Of a stretch of 64,000 bases of DNA, positions 35,572 through 43,927 are shown in pieces. The stretch comes from a bacterium. GTDB lineage: Bacteria; Armatimonadota; Zipacnadia; Zipacnadales; Zipacnadaceae. Made by a program: the position numbers and the translations under genes. The stretch spans positions 186,001 to 250,000 of the forward strand of contig JAUWYY010000002.1 in the NCBI GenBank assembly GCA_030615605.1. Reading direction: 5' to 3'. Within the stretch, counting starts at the first letter, position 1, and each line of letters opens with the position of its first letter. The notes under the pieces were generated by a model that saw only the letters and a program-made list of their open reading frames with translations, did no database searches and had not been told where the DNA came from.

Positions 35572-36626
35572 CTGTCCACCCATGCCCCACTGGCCAGGAG
35601 AGCCTCGCTCTCATCCAGCCACTCCAGAGGTGCGGTCACCTCGTGCAGTAGGAAAGTCAGCCGCTGCTGTGGAGGGATTTTGCGCTGCATCTGCTCGAGG
35701 CGAGAAAACAGCCACCGGGCCCGCATCAGATCCGCCAGGCATAGCCACTCCTCGCCGCTGAGTCGGTGTTCTGCTATATAAGGCTGCAAGAATGCCCGCA
35801 TGCGGGGCAGGCAGAACTCAAAGGATTGGGTAAGCGAGTAGATATCGGCCGGGTCTATGGCCTCCCGCCGACTACTGCCCAGAAAGAGCAAGCCGTCAAC
35901 GATGTCCACCAATCGCGGCTGGCGCCCCACCCAGTCGAAATCGAACAGCCCGACCAACTCAGAGCCTGAGAACTTCATGTTGCCTTGCTGATAGTCGCCG
36001 TGGATAATTACCTGGGGCAGCCGCCAGTAGCGCTCATCAGGCAACCGATCAATTACGTCCGCCACCTGAGTCCCAAGGTAATTGAGTATCGCAGCGGCGT
36101 CGTCTCGCGTAACTGTGCCCGTGTCGTTGCCATCAGCCAGAAGCTCGCGTGCCTCGGCAATCTCACTCAGCCGATTGACCGGGTCGAAATAGCGCCCCCA
36201 ATTCTTCTCGCCTTGAGGCCGGAACTCGCTGGTGGCATCGTGGAATCGAGCCAGGAGCCGACCGGCGGCAGCAATCTGGCTCAGATCACCGGGAGCATGT
36301 GGATCTCCGGCGACGAACGGATACAACTCGTAGATATGCCCGCCGTGGTCAGTCCATCGTCTCCCTTGCGAAGTTGGCAGCGCCGGCGTAACCGGCAGCC
36401 CCGCGCCGGCCAGATGCTCGATGACTGAGTGATCGTAGAGCAGTTGCCCGGGGTCACAGTAGCGGGGATTGCGCTGCTTGAGGAAGAACTTGCCACGCTC
36501 GGTTACTACGACAGTTGCCGGATTAGCAGTACCAGCCTGAGGCGCAGCGCGGACAAAGCAGCCCACCGACCAGGCCGCCAGCAGCTTAGCAATCTGTTCA
36601 TCAGAGAGAGACAAGCTATCCAACAT
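35568..36626 (-). CDS. phosphotransferase (APH/ChoK-like kinase)
   Basis: The 352-residue protein has the aminoglycoside-phosphotransferase/choline-kinase fold. The catalytic loop VIHGDYQQGNMKF (HGDxxxxN) is followed by GLFDFDWVG with the magnesium-binding aspartate. The N-lobe shows VVVTERGKFFLKQRN. Spore-coat CotS-like and homoserine-kinase-like proteins of this type phosphorylate small molecules; the substrate is not evident. Its stop overlaps that of the convergent gspG-like gene by four bases. Confidence 0.8.
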   Translation of the reverse strand: MLDSLSLSDEQIAKLLAAWSVGCFVRAAPQAGTANPATVVVTERGKFFLKQRNPRYCDPGQLLYDHSVIEHLAGAGLPVTPALPTSQGRRWTDHGGHIYELYPFVAGDPHAPGDLSQIAAAGRLLARFHDATSEFRPQGEKNWGRYFDPVNRLSEIAEARELLADGNDTGTVTRDDAAAILNYLGTQVADVIDRLPDERYWRLPQVIIHGDYQQGNMKFSGSELVGLFDFDWVGRQPRLVDIVDGLLFLGSSRREAIDPADIYSLTQSFEFCLPRMRAFLQPYIAEHRLSGEEWLCLADLMRARWLFSRLEQMQRKIPPQQRLTFLLHEVTAPLEWLDESEALLASGAWVDS

Positions 36627-36673
36627 AGCTCCGTTTCGGCTTCAAATCCGTGTTTCTGAAGCTACGCATCAAT

Positions 36674-37384
36674 CTACGGCTCCCAACGCAACTCCTGAAA
36701 CGAGGTCTTGTCCTCCCACCTAACGCGACTGTCTGCGAAGCTCACATTCAGTCCATCATTGTGGCGAAAGGCTGCGTCATCGTGCCCTCCGTAGAGCACC
36801 GTCCCGTCGAACATCAATACCGTCTCCCCAGGCGCGTCGAAGGCCGCGATGTCTCGGCCATCGCACAGCTCGTTCATTGTGTAGCTGGTCTCGAACCCAA
36901 TACTGGTCTGGCGTTGACGGCGCCGATCCGCCGGGCATATGAAGATGTCGGTATTGCTGATATACGGGTCCAACGCGCCAACCCAATCGCCAGCACGCGG
37001 CAGACGGCCATCCCAGTCTTCGGCGTACATCTGTTGAGCCAGTGCCAGTTGCTTCAAACTGCTCAGGCACCTCGTCAGCGGGCGCGGCCCGCGGCGCGCG
37101 TTCCAAGTGTACAAACCCCCTACTGCTAAGAGAATCGCGCCGATCGCCAGCAATGTCCCACCGACAGCATACCCCCGTCCCGGATAGCGTCGTGCCAATA
37201 CAATGAACGCCAGCACCAGCGAGACGACCGAGGCCGATACAGCCAAGAACGCCACAGCCAGCGCCCCACTGTGCTGCATAGATCGCCCCGTTGGCCAACA
37301 GAAGGTAACTACAAACAAGGCCACGAAGGCCAATACCAGGCTCAGACATCCCATATCGGACGATGGTTCGTGCCTGTTCCCCAC
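36674..37384 (-). CDS. membrane protein with an H-X9-DG-type pseudopilin-related C-terminus
   Basis: The start is uncertain; a GTG at 37384 sits ten bases after GAGGAG and gives 236 residues. Two or three membrane helices occupy the first 100 residues. The C-terminal part reads LKQLALAQQMYAEDWDGRLP, WVGALDPYISNTDIFICPAD and ends with FRHNDGLNVSFADSRVRWED. The last motif is the H-X9-DG-like signature of DUF1559-type and prepilin-related proteins common in Planctomycetes and Armatimonadota. The usual prepilin cleavage motif is missing, so the domain seems to have been moved onto a multi-helix anchor. Function unknown. Confidence 0.6.
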   Translation of the reverse strand: MGNRHEPSSDMGCLSLVLAFVALFVVTFCWPTGRSMQHSGALAVAFLAVSASVVSLVLAFIVLARRYPGRGYAVGGTLLAIGAILLAVGGLYTWNARRGPRPLTRCLSSLKQLALAQQMYAEDWDGRLPRAGDWVGALDPYISNTDIFICPADRRRQRQTSIGFETSYTMNELCDGRDIAAFDAPGETVLMFDGTVLYGGHDDAAFRHNDGLNVSFADSRVRWEDKTSFQELRWEP

Positions 37385-37439
37385 TTCTGCCACGCTCCTC
37401 AATGCGTCGAGTCAGAGAGCTGTAATGCGCGGGATGCCC

Positions 37440-37877
37440 TCAGCCCTCTTCCTCGGCCCGCACCAGCAGGACGGGGACGTCGCCGTAGCGCAGGACGCGG
37501 TCGGCCACGCTACCGTAGACCCAGCGGCCTAATCCCGAACGGCCGTGCGTGGACATGACAACGAGGGTCCGGCCCACCTCCCCGCAGTAGCGGATGATCT
37601 CATCGGCGACATCGCCCTGCCGGACAGCGACGGTGCAGCGCACCCCTTCGGCTTCTACCCGTGCCTGAATACCATTCAGGTAGTCCGCCGCCACCTGCTT
37701 CTGGGCCTCCCAGTCGAAAGCGCTACCAACGGCCTGCACCAGCTCGTCGTCCAGCACCGGTACCACCGACAGCAGCTCGACAACCGCATCCATGTGCTTG
37801 GCAATAGCCACCGCGTGGGGCAGGGCCTGCTCGGCCAGCTCGGACTGATCCAGTGTCACCAGAATTCGCTTGTACAT
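37440..37877 (-). CDS. universal stress protein (UspA family)
   Basis: The 145-residue protein starts behind TGGAGG. It has the UspA fold: YKRILVTLDQSELAEQALP at the start and the ATP-binding loop STHGRSGLGRWVYGSVADRV (G-2x-G-9x-G-S) near the end. UspA proteins bind ATP and help cells survive stress or growth arrest. The gene lies 13 bases downstream of ruvB on the same strand and could share its transcript. Confidence 0.93.
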   Translation of the reverse strand: MYKRILVTLDQSELAEQALPHAVAIAKHMDAVVELLSVVPVLDDELVQAVGSAFDWEAQKQVAADYLNGIQARVEAEGVRCTVAVRQGDVADEIIRYCGEVGRTLVVMSTHGRSGLGRWVYGSVADRVLRYGDVPVLLVRAEEEG

Positions 37878-37890
37878 CAGACCACCTCCA

Positions 37891-38976
37891 TCAGCCGTCG
37901 TCTGTCGTGGTGCTGCCGTTAAACGGTAAATTGTCTTGCCCGGCGGGTGGTACGGGCGCGGGGGCGCTGATCCCCAGATGGTCGTACGCCCGCTGAGTCG
38001 CCATCCGCCCTCGTGAGGTGCGAATCACAAAGCCGATCTTGAGCAGATACGGCTCGACCATATCCTCCAGCGTGTCGGTCTCTTCGGCCAGCGTCGCCCC
38101 TATCGCATTCACACCCACCGGCCCGCCGCCGTAATAGTCAATGATAGCCCGCAGACACTTGCGGTCGAGGTTGTCCAGGCCCTGCTCGTCCACGCCCATA
38201 GCGCTGAGCGCCTCCTGGGCGATGTCCTCGGCAATCACGCCATCGCCGACGATCTGGGCATAATCGCGCACCCGCCGCAGCAGGCGATTGACGATACGGG
38301 GCGTACCCCGCGCCCGCTGGGCCAGTTCCTGGGCACCGGCAGCATCCAGCTCTATCTCCAGAATCTGCGCCGCCCGTACCACAATCTCCTGCAACTGCTG
38401 TTCCGTGTAGAAGTCCAGGTGGTGGAAGATGCCAAAGCGCTCGCGGAGCGCCGGGGTCAACATCCCCGCCCGCGTCGTCGCCCCAATCAGCGTAAACGGC
38501 TTGAGGTCCAGCGAGATGGTCTTGGCGTACGGCCCCTTGTCCACCACGAAGTCAATGCAGAAGTCCTCCATCGCCGCATACATATACTCCTCGACCACGC
38601 GCGGCAGGCGGTGGATTTCGTCAATGAACAGCACGTCGCCCCGGTCCAGGTTGGTCAGGATCCCAACCAGGTCGCTGGCCCGCTCGATAGACGGCCCGGA
38701 GGTGCGGAACAGCCTGTTGCCCATCTCGTTGGCGATGATATGGGCCAGCGTGGTCTTGCCCAGCCCGGGCGGGCCGTCGAAGAGGATATGCTCCAGCACA
38801 TCCCCGCGCTGGCGGGCGGCGGCCAGGGCAATGCGGAGCTGCTCGACCACCTGCTCCTGGCCGACGTCGTACTCGTCCAGCGTCTGCGGCCGCAGCGAGA
38901 GCGTTTCTTCTTCCAGCTCCTCCTGCTGCTGGGCCTTAGCACTAATTATCCTGCGGCGATGTTCTCCGTTGGGCAT
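37891..38976 (-). CDS. ruvB: Holliday junction helicase subunit RuvB
   Basis: The 361-residue AAA+ ATPase has Walker A GPPGLGKTTLA, Walker B DVLFIDEIHRL, and the sensor region IGATTRAGMLTPALRERFGI. A C-terminal winged helix ends with RTSRGRMATQRAYDHLG. The N-terminus is about 20 residues longer than in E. coli. RuvB drives branch migration with RuvA during recombination repair. In many genomes ruvA and ruvB are adjacent; here 3.6 kb of other genes, including a TA pair within the ruvA end, lie between them. Confidence 0.97.
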   Translation of the reverse strand: MPNGEHRRRIISAKAQQQEELEEETLSLRPQTLDEYDVGQEQVVEQLRIALAAARQRGDVLEHILFDGPPGLGKTTLAHIIANEMGNRLFRTSGPSIERASDLVGILTNLDRGDVLFIDEIHRLPRVVEEYMYAAMEDFCIDFVVDKGPYAKTISLDLKPFTLIGATTRAGMLTPALRERFGIFHHLDFYTEQQLQEIVVRAAQILEIELDAAGAQELAQRARGTPRIVNRLLRRVRDYAQIVGDGVIAEDIAQEALSAMGVDEQGLDNLDRKCLRAIIDYYGGGPVGVNAIGATLAEETDTLEDMVEPYLLKIGFVIRTSRGRMATQRAYDHLGISAPAPVPPAGQDNLPFNGSTTTDDG

Positions 38977-39028
38977 GGTTGTTCCTCGAGTGCCTTGTCA
39001 GTGACGCGGGTCGCTCCGCGCATCAGAG

Positions 39029-40759
39029 TCAGCTCACCCATTCGATGTCGCGCCAGACGACTATCCACTTACCGAATATCTTCACCAACCTGGCCGTCCC
39101 GCCCTCCCCGCCCAGATCCCCGTACTGGTAGCCCCATTTCGCCGTCGCTGCAGGAAGTGTCCCAAGCTTGATGTCTTCGACGTAGAAGGTCGATGTCCAC
39201 GAGGTACGGGTAAGACCCTTGCTGAAGTACCCGCTCGCCTCGTCGTGCGTGAGGCACAATACCACTGCCCCGTGCCCTCGGAACACCTGGCGCTCGGGCA
39301 CCGCGGCTACCATTGTCTCGGTCTCCTGAGCACATCCAGCTCGGTCAAACAACGCCTGGCAGATTCGTGCCTGATCGGTGCGGGGTACGTATGCTGCTAG
39401 TGGGTCAAGGTCCTCGGAGTCTCCGACCCCATCCCCGTCAGTGTCCGCGTCCCGATAGTCGGTCAGCAGCACTTCCTCAGTGAAATCGTCCAGGCCATCC
39501 TTGTCGGTGTCGGGTATCGTGTTGCCGGCGACGCGGAAGACACGAGGCGAGGCAAACGTGACCTGCTTACCATCGAACTGGTATTGCCTACACAGGTTCT
39601 GCTGCCCCGGTTCATAGGTTGTGGCGAGATAGACGTTGTGTCCTGTACATGCGACCGCAGGGCTCCCGGTCAAGCCGAGCAGGCGGGGTTGCGACCAATT
39701 CCGCAGGTCCGAGGATAGCGACAAGGCCAATTGAGAGCCTATAAGTCTGACGGGCACGCGCACAACCGCCGCCGAGAGCCCGTTCGGCTGCACCCACACG
39801 CTAACTGCGCGGTTCTTCCCGACAGTCCCTATAGAGTGCCAACCGGCCTGACCGTCAGCCACAATGACGCCACCACCGACCGTGACGATCGGGCCATCCC
39901 AACGTCCCCGAGTCTCACCCACACCCGAGCCGACTTCCGTCGTCATCGGCTTCTGCCATCCAACGCCCGGTTCCCACCTTCGTACCCACCTATGCCACTT
40001 GTCTGATTGGCTCCCGCTCGTCTCTCGCCAAACTAACCAGAAGTTGCCCCGGTTGTCGGCCGATACGGACACTATCCCCATGCGTCCAGCAACCTCGCGG
40101 ATCTGCCGGGCCACCGACCACGCCCCCTGCGGAGAGCGATGCGAAACGAAGCACTTCGCAGTGATTTTGAAATCCGGCAGAGGGGGGGGTTGCGCTACGG
40201 CCTCGGTGATAAGTGCAGCGAAGCACCTCGCCACTAAACCGGCTTTCGGTTGCCGTCCGCCATTCACGCCTTGCTCGGGCAATGAAGCCGGGCCTTGAGG
40301 GCCCTTGCTGGGCGGCGGAGCGATGACTTCCCATTCGATCCAGACCACGATTGCCCGCCCCTGTGGACCGGCCGCCAGAGCGGGGCCGTCCTCGATTACG
40401 CCGCCCGGCTTCCAGGCGGAGTTCCCTTCTACCCTCCAGTCGTCGCCGTTGGAGGAGGAAGCCACGAGCACTCTTGACCTGTTCTCGCGGCTTGCTTCCA
40501 GCCACGATAGGTACAGGCGCCCCTCCGGGGCCGCCGCGAGGTCAACGGAGTAGCACGGCCTCTGTGCACGGTTGATAAAGACCTCTTTCCCCGGCTTGCT
40601 TCGCCAGGAGGCAAGATTGCGCCGGATCGCAGCAGCCGCCTTGTCGGGTGGCAGCGAGCGCGAGGTGCCGTAGAAGATATGGAAGGGGAAGAACGCTGCG
40701 ATGACAATCAGGACTATGCCGGCAACGACCGCACGTTTGGCCGAGAGCTTGTGTCTCAT
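39029..40759 (-). CDS. membrane-anchored secreted protein with TSP3-like calcium repeats
   Basis: The 576-residue protein starts behind GGGAGGGGG. An N-terminal helix (about 9-30) acts as signal or anchor. Propeller-like strands follow (LAAAPEGRLYLSWLEAS, GRAIVVWIEWEV, GNFWLVWRETSG), then thrombospondin type 3 repeats at about 418-455 (DTDKDGLDDF, DADTDGDGVGDSEDLDP) that bind calcium. The C-terminal 100 residues are unassigned. It has the same style as the exported protein at 18139-19335. A surface role is likely; no enzyme motif is present. Confidence 0.65.
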   Translation of the reverse strand: MRHKLSAKRAVVAGIVLIVIAAFFPFHIFYGTSRSLPPDKAAAAIRRNLASWRSKPGKEVFINRAQRPCYSVDLAAAPEGRLYLSWLEASRENRSRVLVASSSNGDDWRVEGNSAWKPGGVIEDGPALAAGPQGRAIVVWIEWEVIAPPPSKGPQGPASLPEQGVNGGRQPKAGLVARCFAALITEAVAQPPPLPDFKITAKCFVSHRSPQGAWSVARQIREVAGRMGIVSVSADNRGNFWLVWRETSGSQSDKWHRWVRRWEPGVGWQKPMTTEVGSGVGETRGRWDGPIVTVGGGVIVADGQAGWHSIGTVGKNRAVSVWVQPNGLSAAVVRVPVRLIGSQLALSLSSDLRNWSQPRLLGLTGSPAVACTGHNVYLATTYEPGQQNLCRQYQFDGKQVTFASPRVFRVAGNTIPDTDKDGLDDFTEEVLLTDYRDADTDGDGVGDSEDLDPLAAYVPRTDQARICQALFDRAGCAQETETMVAAVPERQVFRGHGAVVLCLTHDEASGYFSKGLTRTSWTSTFYVEDIKLGTLPAATAKWGYQYGDLGGEGGTARLVKIFGKWIVVWRDIEWVS

Positions 40760-40829
40760 TGCTGCCCCCTCCCATGGCTATTTCCGGTTTTCCTTCCCAC
40801 GATCATTCCCGCTTTCTCCTCCCCCTGCT

Positions 40830-40863
40830 AAAAGTTTTTGCCGGAGGGGTTCCCCGCAAGTCT
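40830..40863. repeat. dispersed repeat, copy 2 (short form)
   Basis: AAAAGTTTTTGCCGG is followed directly by AGGGGTTCCCCGCAAGTC. Compared with copy 3 at 41803, the CGGCTCTTTTCAAAAAGCG middle is missing, as expected for deletion across the hairpin. Confidence 0.6.
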
Positions 40864-40879
40864 TCTCAGCCATATCGCG

Positions 40880-41098
40880 TCACTTGCACCCGTGTATGAA
40901 AGCCACCACCAGCGCCGCTGCCAGAAGTGCCACAGCCAGGACGCCAAACGCTCCGCAGCCCAGCCAGGATAGGTCAACCAGCCAACCTACGATGCCGGTG
41001 CTGCGGTCATCCGAGCCGCCGTCCAGACTTGGCCCCTTACCCAACTTGTCAAGCCGTCTCTGACGGGCGCTTTTCTCTGGCGTTCGCTTCTTAGCCAT
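40880..41098 (-). CDS. small membrane protein, unknown
   Basis: The 72-residue protein starts behind CAGGAGATGGG. It has a basic N-terminus (MAKKRTPEKSARQRRLDKLGKG) and a hydrophobic C-terminal half (GAFGVLAVALLAAALVVAFI) forming one or two helices. I do not recognise a family. The strong ribosome site and protein-like composition make it a real gene. It is followed by copy 2 of the dispersed repeat. Confidence 0.55.
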   Translation of the reverse strand: MAKKRTPEKSARQRRLDKLGKGPSLDGGSDDRSTGIVGWLVDLSWLGCGAFGVLAVALLAAALVVAFIHGCK

Positions 41099-41153
41099 GT
41101 GCCCATCTCCTGATAGCCCTCTGCCCCAAGCAAGGTTGCAGCCTGCGCCCCGG

Positions 41154-41771
41154 CTATTGCGACTTGCCAGCCTGCAGTGAATGCCCTTTTTGAGTTGTCA
41201 CGCCGCCGGTAAGCGCCCAGCGCATCGCCTCCTGGGGACTGAGGTCAATCGGCTCGGTCATTGAGCGCGGGACATAGACCGTAAAACCACCCAACTGATA
41301 GCTCCACGGTAGGAACACGGCTACCGTCTCGTCGTCTCCCATGCCCTCCGGCGCGTCGCTGAAATCTTCGCGGGTGACCAATCCTATGAGCCGCATGGCG
41401 GAACCTGGGAGGGTTAACATAACCACCTGGTCGGTTTGCGGGCTCTCACTACCACTCAGATACGCCAGCACTTGTCGCAGCGAACTGTAGACCTCTCTAA
41501 TCACGGGCAATTTGTGGAGCAGGGCTTCTCCCCAACCCCAGACCTTGCGCACGACCACCGCCTGGAGCAGAAGGCCGGCCAAGAAAACCAGCACCAATCC
41601 GACTACAACGCCCGTGCCCGGCAGATACCAATTCTCCGGCAGGACATAGCGCAGGGCTCCTCCCAAAATGGACTCCAGCCCCTGCCCGAGCCAGATCAGC
41701 AGGTAGATGGTGACGGCCAGCGGCAGGATAGTCAGCAGCCCTTTAAGGAAGATATTGTAGATGCTTTTCAC
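41154..41771 (-). CDS. DUF502 family membrane protein
   Basis: The 205-residue protein has the DUF502 pattern: FLKGLLTILPLAVTIYLLIWL as the first helix, a second helix (GVVVGLVLVFLAGLLLQAVVV), then the soluble part with LPVIREVYSSLRQVLAYL, LPGSAMRLIGLVTRE and FLPWSYQLGGFTVYVP. Members are inner-membrane proteins of unknown role. It precedes the small membrane protein gene on the same strand (55-base gap). Confidence 0.85.
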   Translation of the reverse strand: MKSIYNIFLKGLLTILPLAVTIYLLIWLGQGLESILGGALRYVLPENWYLPGTGVVVGLVLVFLAGLLLQAVVVRKVWGWGEALLHKLPVIREVYSSLRQVLAYLSGSESPQTDQVVMLTLPGSAMRLIGLVTREDFSDAPEGMGDDETVAVFLPWSYQLGGFTVYVPRSMTEPIDLSPQEAMRWALTGGVTTQKGHSLQAGKSQ

Positions 41772-41802
41772 GCCGATTTCCCACTTCCCTTCTACTTCCC
41801 CG

Positions 41803-41869
41803 TTTCAAAGTTTTTGCCGGAGGGGTGTGGGGAACCGGCTCTTTTCAAAAAGCGGGTTCCCCGCAAGTC
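41803..41869. repeat. dispersed repeat, copy 3
   Basis: TTTCAAAGTTTTTGCCGG is followed by a hairpin in which GGGGAACCGG pairs with CGGGTTCCCC around CTCTTTTCAAAAAG, then GCAAGTC. It is related to the blocks at 2200 and 40830. Confidence 0.65.
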
Positions 41870-41889
41870 GTTGCCCCCGCCGTCTAATC

Positions 41890-41908
41890 CACAGGCTGGA
41901 AGCCTGTG
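41890..41908. repeat. short palindromic repeat, copy B
   Basis: CACAGGCT and AGCCTGTG pair around GGA and are followed by CTAC. It resembles the palindrome at 22444. It lies just beyond the leftover ruvA end. Confidence 0.5.
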
Positions 41909-41915
41909 CTACTGG

Positions 41916-41978
41916 TTATCGCTGCCGGAAGACCTCGCGGACGATTTCGTCGGTTGCTGCCAGGTCGGGATCGGCCTG
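41916..41978 (-). pseudogene. detached second copy of the ruvA 3' end
   Basis: On the minus strand, directly after the antitoxin stop, the sequence encodes QADPDLAATDEIVREVFRQR and then TAA. Intact RuvA ends ADPDLAATDEIVREVFRRR. Bases 41921-41975 align without gaps to 42561-42615 (26 bases in a row identical). This copy uses GC-richer codons (CGC GAG GTC TTC) than the one now attached to ruvA (AGA GAA GTC TTT). That suggests this is the original tail, displaced by the TA cassette. Confidence 0.85.
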
Positions 41979-42248
41979 TCAACTGCTTTCGGTCTTGCGG
42001 AGCTGGCGGACCGAGCGCTTGAGCAAGCCGCGCACCAGCGTCTGATAGCGCATATTATTGGCCTCGGCGATCTCCTTAAGCTCCTCAATGAGGCCAGGCT
42101 CCAAGCGCAGGCTGATTCGCTTCTTCTTCTCCGGTTTGATGTCCAGGATAACATCTTCCGCCGGCCCGGCATCAAAATCCTCCGGGTCGTGCTTATCCCA
42201 AAAGCTCAGTTCCTCATCTTCAGTTTTGAACTCAGGTACTTCTCTCAT
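41979..42248 (-). CDS. CopG/BrnA-type antitoxin
   Basis: The 89-residue protein starts behind AAGGAAAG. An acidic N-terminal part (FWDKHDPEDFD) is typical of the toxin-binding region in CopG antitoxins. The C-terminal ribbon-helix-helix domain (KKRISLRLEPGLIEELKEIA, RYQTLVRGLLKRSV) binds DNA. It lies nine bases after the toxin gene on the same strand. It should neutralise the toxin and repress the operon. The whole pair lies inside the 3' end of ruvA. Confidence 0.85.
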   Translation of the reverse strand: MREVPEFKTEDEELSFWDKHDPEDFDAGPAEDVILDIKPEKKKRISLRLEPGLIEELKEIAEANNMRYQTLVRGLLKRSVRQLRKTESS

Positions 42249-42257
42249 TAGCTTTCC

Positions 42258-42506
42258 TTACCTCTCTGGAAATGCAGTGATAATGCGGGCGGTATCGGGC
42301 GGCTCCAGTGCGAATATCACCTTCAAGTAGCGTCCGTCTTCGGTCTGTCCCTTCACATAATAGCGCCTTTCGTTGCCTTTGGCCGCAATGCGTCGCGGCG
42401 ACAGTCGCTGATACATAATATCGGCCACCTCATACCATTCTACACCGTGTTTACGCAACATATGTCTGTGGGCTTTCCTAGTCGCGTAGAACCTGGCAAT
42501 TCTCAT
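42258..42506 (-). CDS. BrnT-like toxin
   Basis: The protein is 82 residues from the ATG at 42506, with AAAGGA nine bases upstream; the track starts 11 codons earlier. The pattern HGVEWYEVADIMYQR, RYYVKGQTEDGRYLKVIFAL, ARIITAF matches the BrnT/DUF4258-like compact RNase fold of type II toxins. The toxin-first order also matches BrnT-BrnA. It would cut RNA if freed from the antitoxin. Family membership is by pattern, not by a database match. Confidence 0.75.
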   Translation of the reverse strand: MRIARFYATRKAHRHMLRKHGVEWYEVADIMYQRLSPRRIAAKGNERRYYVKGQTEDGRYLKVIFALEPPDTARIITAFPER

Positions 42507-42555
42507 AATGCCGAATCCTTTATACCATAAAGCCGACAAGTTGTCAATACACCGT

Positions 42556-43170
42556 TCACCGCCGCCTAAAGACTTCTCTAACGATTTCGTCGGTTGCTGC
42601 CAGGTCAGGATCGGCTTCGGTGACCTGGATGATGCTGTGCATAGCGTCGGCGCGGGACAGGCCCAACTGCATTAGCACTTCCAGCGCGTCGGCTTCGGTG
42701 TCGCTGCGCGGGCCGACCAGCTCTACTTCGAGTGCCTCAGTAACATCCACGAACTCGCCCAGCTTGCCCTTGAGCCGGGCGATCATATCCCGGGCCCGCT
42801 GCGGGCCGACACCGGGTAGCGACTTGAGCACCTCGACATCTTCAACCTCGATGGCCCGGGCCAGGCGACCGGCCGGCAGGACAAAGGCGCGCAGCGCCGC
42901 CATCGGACCAATGCGCGGGACCTCCAGCAGCCGCTGGAAGAAATCACGCTGGGTTTCGGTCTGGAAGCCGACCAAGTGCGGGGTTATGCGGGCGGCCTCA
43001 TCGTGCAGGTAGTGATAGGTAAAAAGCTCGATGGTGCTGCCCAGGCCGCGATCGGACATAGCTTCGCGCACCGGCTCGGGCACCTCCACCTCGTAGCCAA
43101 TCCCGCCCACATCAATGATGAGGGACTGGGAATCTATGCTGAGCAGTTCGCCGCGGATACGCCGGATCAT
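42556..43170 (-). CDS. ruvA: Holliday junction DNA-binding subunit RuvA
   Basis: The 204-residue protein has the three RuvA domains: an OB fold at the N-terminus (MIRRIRGELL, DVGGIGYEVEVP), two helix-hairpin-helix motifs (LLEVPRIGPMAALRAF, LKSLPGVGPQRARDMIARLKGK), and a C-terminal RuvB-contacting domain. Its ATG overlaps the ruvC stop as ATGA. The last 19 codons appear to be supplied by an inserted TA cassette, because a second, GC-richer copy of the same tail lies 640 bases further on. The protein is intact and should function with RuvB. Confidence 0.97.
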   Translation of the reverse strand: MIRRIRGELLSIDSQSLIIDVGGIGYEVEVPEPVREAMSDRGLGSTIELFTYHYLHDEAARITPHLVGFQTETQRDFFQRLLEVPRIGPMAALRAFVLPAGRLARAIEVEDVEVLKSLPGVGPQRARDMIARLKGKLGEFVDVTEALEVELVGPRSDTEADALEVLMQLGLSRADAMHSIIQVTEADPDLAATDEIVREVFRRR

Positions 43171-43712
43171 TGAGCATTTCTCCCTTCGCGGGCCAGGGCC
43201 TCACGGACAGCTTCGGGTAGTTCGCGCTCACCACCGGCACGCGCGGGCCGGGCGTGGCAAATCGCCAGGGCCAGCGCATCGGTGACATCAGCAGGACTGG
43301 GAATCTCATCCAGCCCCAGGAGCTGGGTGACCATGGCCCCGACCTGCATCTTGGTGGCGCGGCCATTGCCGGTCAGCGACTTTTTCACCTGGGAGGCCGG
43401 GTAAGCGGCTATCGGCAGCGAGTGCCGGGCTGCCGCCAGGTAGATAGCGCCGCGAGCGTGGCCCATCAGAATGGCCGTGCGCGGGTGGCGATATTTGGAG
43501 TAGAGCTTTTCGACTACCGCAATATCGGGCTGAAACTCCGCCATGACCTCAGCGATACCTTCAAAGATGGCCGAAAGCCGCTGCTCCAGGAGCCAGTCTG
43601 ACTCGGTGGAGACAACGCCGCCCTCCACCAGCCGATACCGGTGCGTATCAATCTGGTCAATGACGCCGTAGCCGGTGCGCTGCAGTCCGGGATCAATGCC
43701 CATAATGCGCAT
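43167..43712 (-). CDS. ruvC: Holliday junction resolvase RuvC
   Basis: The 181-residue RNase H-fold nuclease has its four acidic residues: GIDPG near the N-terminus, VVEKLYSKY, and DVTDALALAICH with two aspartates. The first or the fourth codon (both ATG) could be the start. RuvC cuts Holliday junctions processed by RuvAB. The C-terminal tail overlaps the ruvA start. ruvC-ruvA form a coupled pair. Confidence 0.96.
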   Translation of the reverse strand: MRIMGIDPGLQRTGYGVIDQIDTHRYRLVEGGVVSTESDWLLEQRLSAIFEGIAEVMAEFQPDIAVVEKLYSKYRHPRTAILMGHARGAIYLAAARHSLPIAAYPASQVKKSLTGNGRATKMQVGAMVTQLLGLDEIPSPADVTDALALAICHARPARAGGERELPEAVREALAREGRNAQ

Positions 43713-43791
43713 AACTGACCACCAGCAGCATTATAGCACCCCTTGCGGCAGCATGTAAAGCCAAGGGGTGTGGCACGAAGCGTGCTGCGTG

Positions 43792-43820
43792 TGGACAGCA
43801 GTTCCTCTTTGGGCTACAAT
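43792..43820 (+). promoter_or_regulatory. promoter upstream of the M48 protease
   Basis: TGGACA and TACAAT are separated by 17 bases. The -10 is 107 bases before the ATG at 43928. The rest of this 215-base gap has no other feature I can support. Confidence 0.5.
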
Positions 43821-43927
43821 GAACAGGAACTTGCTGGACTGCTGGAGCGTCTAATAGTACAGTGATGCCCGGTACAATAATCGCATAATCTGGCTGAACG
43901 TTGGGCTATTCTGTGGAGGTGATAGTA

